DNA from: an uncultured Eubacteriales bacterium
GTDB lineage: Bacteria > Bacillota > Clostridia > Lachnospirales > Lachnospiraceae
Direction: 5' to 3'
DNA: 33,640 bases
Assembly: GCA_900315665.1 (NCBI GenBank)
Contig: OMZX01000007.1
Span: 10,769 to 44,408 of the forward strand
Both the position numbers and the translations under genes were made by a program. This document shows, one piece after another, positions 32,924 through 33,640 of this stretch (positions are counted from its first letter, which is position 1; each line of letters opens with the position of its first letter). The notes beneath the pieces are model-generated. The model was not told the origin of the DNA, made no database searches, and saw nothing but the letters and a program-made list of their open reading frames with translations.

Positions 32924-33640
32924 TTAGTCGAGAAGAAAGTCGCTCAGCACCTGGTTCGACACATCGAAGCCGTGGTCGGAGAAGCGGTAGCGATAGCCCT
33001 CATGAATGAGAAGCCCCTCCGCCGTATAGCGGTCGAGTACCGGCCCATAAACCGAGTGGATATCGACCTGGAAGCGGCTCGTGAACTCAATCTCAGAGAT
33101 ACCGGCAGTCCGTCTCAGCCCTAGAAACATAAATTCCGCCATCTCATCGTTTCGGGTCAGCTTCTCGACATCTGTGAAGAGCTGTGGATACCCGTTCCGC
33201 GCATCCGCCTCGAGGTCGAGATCCAGAAACGCCTGATAATCCCGGATCACCGACCATCTCGTGTGCTCGAGATAAGACGACGCACCAAGTCCGAACCCGA
33301 GATACGGCACATTTGACCAGTAACCATAATTATGCCGGCATTCAAAGCCCGGCTTCGCATAATTCGAAACCTCATAACGATGATAGCCATACTTCTCCAT
33401 GGCAGACTTCGTCTCAAAATCAATCATCATCTGCACACCTTCATTGGGAAGTGAGAGTGCGCCGTCCGAAAGCATTTTCTTAAAGGGCGTGCCGTCCTCG
33501 ATGATGAGATTGTAGATCGAAAGATGCTCCGGCTTCAGCATCAGCACGTGACGCAGCGTGTCCTTCCAGCTCCGTACCGTCTGCCCGGGGATATCATTCA
33601 TGAGATCAATGTTGATATTCTGGAAGCCCTCCATCCGCGC
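32924..33640 (-). CDS. hemW: HemW-like radical SAM coproporphyrinogen-oxidase-like protein, C-terminal part
   Basis: Partial gene: the frame stays open to the right window edge, so the N-terminal radical-SAM Cx3Cx2C cluster is outside. The visible 239 codons hold NINIDLMNDIPGQT, KPEHLSIYNLIIEDGTP, YHRYEVSNYAKPGFECRHN, YWSNVPYLGFGLGASSY and the C-terminal HemW domain EFMFLGLRRTAGISEIEF. These blocks are typical of HemW, now seen as a heme chaperone/insertion protein rather than a true HemN. The apparent ATG at 33634 is internal. It is convergent with ilvE. Confidence 0.92.
   Translation of the reverse strand, partial: ARMEGFQNINIDLMNDIPGQTVRSWKDTLRHVLMLKPEHLSIYNLIIEDGTPFKKMLSDGALSLPNEGVQMMIDFETKSAMEKYGYHRYEVSNYAKPGFECRHNYGYWSNVPYLGFGLGASSYLEHTRWSVIRDYQAFLDLDLEADARNGYPQLFTDVEKLTRNDEMAEFMFLGLRRTAGISEIEFTSRFQVDIHSVYGPVLDRYTAEGLLIHEGYRYRFSDHGFDVSNQVLSDFLLD

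Noticed and set aside
1-33640. tRNA or rRNA genes
   Set aside because: No T-arm GGTTCGAATCC-like motif within a cloverleaf and no rRNA landmark was found by reading. A tRNAscan or Infernal run would settle this.

Overview
The window looks like a chromosomal segment of a moderately GC-rich Clostridia member, most likely a Lachnospiraceae-type anaerobe. The support is indirect: an S-box (SAM-I) riboswitch on metK, sigma-A-type promoters, strong Shine-Dalgarno sites, Firmicutes-type Fur/PerR control, a 'reverse' rubrerythrin, and DegV, ComEC and an HPr-like protein in one run of genes. No rRNA, tRNA, CRISPR array, integrase or transposase gene was recognised.

Layout. (1) 1-2130: the glycolytic genes pgk and tpiA, separated by an intergenic terminator and closed by a nested hairpin. 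(2) 2138-4376, minus strand: a complete S-box unit (consensus promoter, aptamer, terminator), metK, and a small membrane protein of unknown function. (3) 4418-15609, plus strand: a seven-gene surface-polysaccharide operon. It encodes a membrane-anchored GT2, a tandem-domain GT2, a polyprenyl-phosphate sugar-1-phosphate transferase, a ThDP enzyme, an SDR epimerase/dehydratase, a zinc-ribbon C-methyltransferase-like protein and an MDR dehydrogenase. The last four look like a module making a modified, perhaps branched, sugar. (4) 15782-18086: metA (with the acetyl-CoA-type Glu111) and pepT. (5) 18087-18770: a 684-nt AT-rich gap without protein genes but with clear structured-RNA signals. (6) 18771-22166: a 5-formyl-THF cyclo-ligase gene and cobB, convergent with a pseudouridine synthase gene and rfbC. 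(7) 22207-23620: a Fur-box-controlled fur/perR gene, a reverse rubrerythrin, a possible 26-aa membrane microprotein and a long hairpin. (8) 23671-28845: gpmI, a degV-family gene and comEC. (9) 28907-32876: an HPr-like protein lacking the phosphorylatable His, rpsT, lepA and ilvE. (10) 32924-33640, minus strand: the 3' part of a hemW-like gene cut by the window edge.

Links between genes. pgk, tpiA and gpmI are glycolytic. metA and metK belong to methionine/SAM synthesis, but only metK carries the SAM switch. The polysaccharide operon and rfbC (dTDP-rhamnose) probably serve the cell envelope. fur and rubrerythrin form an iron/peroxide unit.

The most unusual points are: a repeated AT-rich peptide-coding insert placed in frame twice inside the methyltransferase gene; the non-coding region 18087-18770; a family of TGACAC/GTGTCA inverted-repeat elements between genes, with one perfect 37-bp-arm copy between rfbC and fur; and a duplicated CACGGAGG motif that may couple the metK terminator to the Shine-Dalgarno of the next gene.
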